Assembly (NCBI GenBank): GCA_023251195.1
Contig: JAHEZG010000197.1
Span: 1 to 7,536 of the forward strand
DNA length: 7,536 nucleotides
Reading direction: 5' to 3'
DNA from: Chitinophagaceae bacterium
Lineage (GTDB): Bacteria > Bacteroidota > Bacteroidia > Chitinophagales > UBA10324
The position numbers and the translations under genes are program-made. Below are positions 6,289-7,536 of this stretch, piece after piece; position 1 is the first letter of the stretch; each line of letters begins with the position of its first letter. The notes under the pieces are model-generated. The model had not been told where the DNA came from. It worked only from the letters and a program-made list of their open reading frames with translations, and searched no databases.

Positions 6289-6663
6289 TTAGAGGATAGG
6301 TGCGATTGACTGGTAATGATTAAGCAAATATGTTTTTACCGGATGAGCCAGCAATATTTCCATTGAAGGAATCTCATGTTGCACAGCCAAATTTTCATCA
6401 ATGTATAAATTCTCTTCTATGTTGTATTTGTGAATTGACTGTATTGTATAATCATCATCAGCATTTATATGCGGAGTTATTTTCACTCCAAGATTATTAA
6501 AGTAATTCAGGACAATAAGAATATCATGCTCCCGCACTTGACGAATGATATGCGGCTCAAGCGCTTTCAAATCTGCCTCGCGATTTGAACTCAGTTTGAT
6601 AATACTGCCTGTGCCGACAAAGTGTTGTAATTGTTTCATAAGAAGTTTTTTTCGAAAAGCCAA
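6289..6663 (-). CDS. Small protein of unknown function, first gene of the T9SS-module unit
   Basis: I do not recognise this 124-aa protein. It has no signal peptide or membrane segment and mixes helices with short strands: basic N-terminus (MAFRKKLLMKQLQHF), then READLKALEPHIIRQVREHDILIVLNYF, then an acidic middle (INADDDYTIQ, NIEENLYIDENL). The ATG at 6663 gives 124 residues; Met9 at 6639 (MKQLQHF) is an equally reasonable start and would give 116. Its stop lies 2 bp before the start of the secreted double-module protein, so the pair is probably one operon. Upstream is the divergent repeat-rich region. The reading frame looks real from that tight spacing and its sensible composition, but nothing in it points to a function. 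Confidence 0.65.
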   Translation of the reverse strand: MAFRKKLLMKQLQHFVGTGSIIKLSSNREADLKALEPHIIRQVREHDILIVLNYFNNLGVKITPHINADDDYTIQSIHKYNIEENLYIDENLAVQHEIPSMEILLAHPVKTYLLNHYQSIAPIL

Positions 6664-6695
6664 TATAAATCATAATAGGAGATTAGTTTCTTGTC

Positions 6696-6717
6696 ACTTT
6701 TTTTTTATAAAAAAAGT
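6696..6717. repeat. A/T-rich perfect hairpin
   Basis: ACTTTTTTT (6696-6704) and AAAAAAAGT (6709-6717) are exact reverse complements around TTAT, followed by AACCAAAAAAAAG. It lies 33 bp upstream of the 124-aa gene start and about 57 bp left of repeat copy B. It is not placed to terminate either neighbouring gene. It may belong to a larger composite repeat, because similar AAAAAAGTAACCAAAAAA words are, to my memory, common between genes in Bacteroidota. Confidence 0.5.
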
Positions 6718-6774
6718 AACCAAAAAAAAGCGTTTCAGCGAATGGCTCCGCCCGCAGAAACAGGCATCGCTCAT

Positions 6775-6882
6775 CCTCACCCTATCCCTCTCCTTGATTA
6801 CAAGGCGAGGGGACAGTCGCGCGGGTTTGTTGTTTGCTGAGAATAAGGTCGTGATAGAAAAAAATTGGTGAGGGGGATTTTT
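6775..6882. repeat. Interspersed repeat, copy B
   Basis: The head (6775-6832) matches copy A (4039-4096) at 57 of 58 bases; the single difference is in the 4-base loop (ATTA against AATA), so the stem is preserved. The tail (6833 to about 6882) is only loosely similar to copy A. This copy has a cleaner terminal inverted repeat: CCTCACC (6775-6781) against GGTGAGG (6867-6873). Both copies have the same orientation about 2.7 kb apart and both lie in divergent intergenic regions. Confidence 0.75.
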
Positions 6883-6894
6883 GTTTGCTACTGC

Positions 6895-6940
6895 CGGTTG
6901 CAAACCGAATTATTTATCTCGGCTCGATTGCAAATCGAGC
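6895..6940. repeat. Pair of hairpins with identical GCA loops
   Basis: CGGTT-GCA-AACCG (6895-6907) is followed 14 bp later by GCTCGATT-GCA-AATCGAGC (6922-6940). Both stems are perfect and both have the same loop and the same central word TTGCAAA. Paired palindromes of this kind resemble REP-type doublets handled by RAYT (REP-associated Y1) transposases. That link is inference, as no such gene is in view. Neither has a T-run, so they are not typical terminators. Confidence 0.6.
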
Positions 6941-7031
6941 AGAACTGAGTGAATGATGTAACTTATTTATAAAATTATGTAAGAGATTATTGTGGTAGTG
7001 ATTTTCCTTTGGTAACGATTTATAAAATAAA

Positions 7032-7394
7032 ATGGACAGGCATAAGGTTGGGTCGGACAGAACAGAATTAGAAAAAGAGAAATATCATATTACTGTTGAG
7101 ATAATAGAATATATGCCTAACAAGGTTATGCGTAAAGCCATAATGAAAAAACCAACGGGAAGCATTACGGCAGTTGCAGTTGATGCCGGAGAAAAAATAA
7201 GTGAGCGGATTACTGCTTTTGATATTTATGTTCAGATTATTGAAGGCACTGCGGAAATCAGTATTGACCGAAAAAAATATCATCTTAAATCGGGGGGCTA
7301 TATTGTTATTCCTGCTCATTCGCTTTGTGGTTTTAGTGCGAATGAAAAATTTAAAATGATTAAGACTGTGATTAAAAGTGGTTATGAGGAGTAA
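7032..7394 (+). CDS. Small cupin-fold protein lacking the usual metal-binding histidines
   Basis: This 120-aa protein has a C-terminal single cupin barrel (about 42-116): strand AVAVDAGEKISERITAFDIY (47-66), then the typical turn VQIIEGTAEISIDRKKYHLKSGG (67-89), IVIPAHSLCGF (91-101) and FKMIKTVIKSGYE to the end. In common small cupins, motif 1 has His near residues 59-60 and motif 2 has a His after IPxxxP; here those places hold Arg59-Ile60 and Ser97-Leu98-Cys99-Gly100. His96 and Glu71 remain but probably cannot make a normal metal site. Cupins of this size often act as sensors, isomerases or binding proteins; substrate and role are unknown. The ATG at 7032 follows an A/T-rich leader without Shine-Dalgarno. 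It is a single-gene unit with its own terminator. Confidence 0.85.
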   Translation: MDRHKVGSDRTELEKEKYHITVEIIEYMPNKVMRKAIMKKPTGSITAVAVDAGEKISERITAFDIYVQIIEGTAEISIDRKKYHLKSGGYIVIPAHSLCGFSANEKFKMIKTVIKSGYEE

Positions 7395-7421
7395 GGTTAG
7401 ATAGTAGCTTGAGGAAGAATG

Positions 7422-7460
7422 CCCCTGAAGAATTTTTTTTCTTCGGGGGTTTTTGTTTTT
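7422..7460 (+). terminator. Intrinsic terminator of the cupin gene
   Basis: CCCCTGAAGAA (7422-7432) pairs with TTCTTCGGGGG (7439-7449), with one G-U pair, around a loop of six T's. It is followed by a T-rich run (7450-7460). The stem begins 27 bp after the stop codon. The word AATTTTTTTTCT at its centre is the same as in the terminator at 5645-5679. Confidence 0.88.
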
Positions 7461-7465
7461 TGCTA

Positions 7466-7492
7466 TTGGGGACATAGAGGACTTTGGGGACA
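7466..7492. repeat. Short direct repeat TTGGGGACA
   Basis: TTGGGGACA occurs at 7466-7474 and again at 7484-7492, 18 bp apart, in the non-coding end of the window. It could be the edge of something that continues to the right, such as an element end, or it may be chance. The remaining bases to 7536 are A/T-rich and end with GATAC/GTATC arms; no gene is visible. Confidence 0.35.
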
Positions 7493-7536
7493 GTGAAAGT
7501 TTGCGGATGCTTATTTGATACAATATATAAAGTATC

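Larger units (their letters stand above)
6664..7031. other. 368-bp gene-free divergent region with repeats
   Basis: This lies between the start of the minus-strand 124-aa gene and the plus-strand cupin gene, so it should carry promoters for both. It contains an A/T-rich hairpin, repeat copy B, and two adjacent hairpins with GCA loops. From about 6955 to 7031 it is A/T-rich with nothing else recognisable. No convincing protein-coding frame is present. Confidence 0.65.

Noticed and set aside
3986..6871. Shared peptide TRRGDSRAGLL in two plus-strand open frames (3986-4210 and 6545-6871)
   Set aside because: The similarity comes only from the non-coding repeat copies A and B. The frames start in unrelated DNA and look like translated repeats, not a protein family.
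7068..7523. 151-aa minus-strand open frame
   Set aside because: It is antisense to the cupin gene and also spans that gene's terminator.
7517..7536. GATAC/GTATC inverted arms at the right edge
   Set aside because: A 5-bp arm with a 9-10-base gap in A/T-rich DNA is expected by chance, and the window ends there.

Overview
The window looks like Bacteroidota chromosomal DNA, most like the Chitinophagales/Sphingobacteriales type. The evidence is low GC by eye, no clear Shine-Dalgarno sequences before the starts, a secreted protein ending in a type IX secretion (T9SS type A) sorting domain, a DUF748/AsmA-like protein of the Bacteroidota kind, and a Bacteroidota-style MCE/ABC lipid transport pair. 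No rRNA, tRNA, CRISPR array or transposase gene is visible.

Layout. (1) 1-3955, minus strand: a tightly packed three-gene operon read right to left. It encodes an MlaF-like ATPase (TTG start at 3955), an MlaD-like single-MCE-domain protein, and a long DUF748/AsmA-like protein that runs off the left edge. The gaps are 3 bp and then a 4-bp ATGA overlap. The MlaE permease that normally completes such a transporter is not upstream. (2) 3956-4648: a 693-bp gene-free stretch. It holds a small dyad upstream of mlaF, copy A of a GC-rich interspersed repeat, a perfect hairpin, a degenerate array of about 15 units with a strict 21-22-bp period, two DnaA-box-like sites and an A/T-rich tract. (3) 4649-5602, plus: a 317-aa protein of unknown function, followed by an intrinsic terminator. 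(4) 5681-6663, minus: a two-gene unit with an unknown 124-aa protein, then 2 bp later a 201-aa secreted protein made almost only of two tandem T9SS sorting-domain-like modules. (5) 6664-7031: a 368-bp gene-free divergent region with an A/T hairpin, copy B of the interspersed repeat (57 of 58 bases identical to copy A in the conserved head) and a pair of hairpins with GCA loops. (6) 7032-7394, plus: a small cupin that lacks the usual metal-binding histidines, followed by an intrinsic terminator.

How the genes may work together. The left operon is best read as an envelope lipid-transport module: ATPase, MCE lipid-binding subunit, and an AsmA-like protein that could form a hydrophobic path across the periplasm. 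That last step is inference from operon structure and family knowledge. The other genes have no evident link to it. The strongest unexplained signal is the 22-bp-period array next to DnaA-box-like sites, upstream of the orphan 317-aa gene. The double sorting-domain protein is the second.
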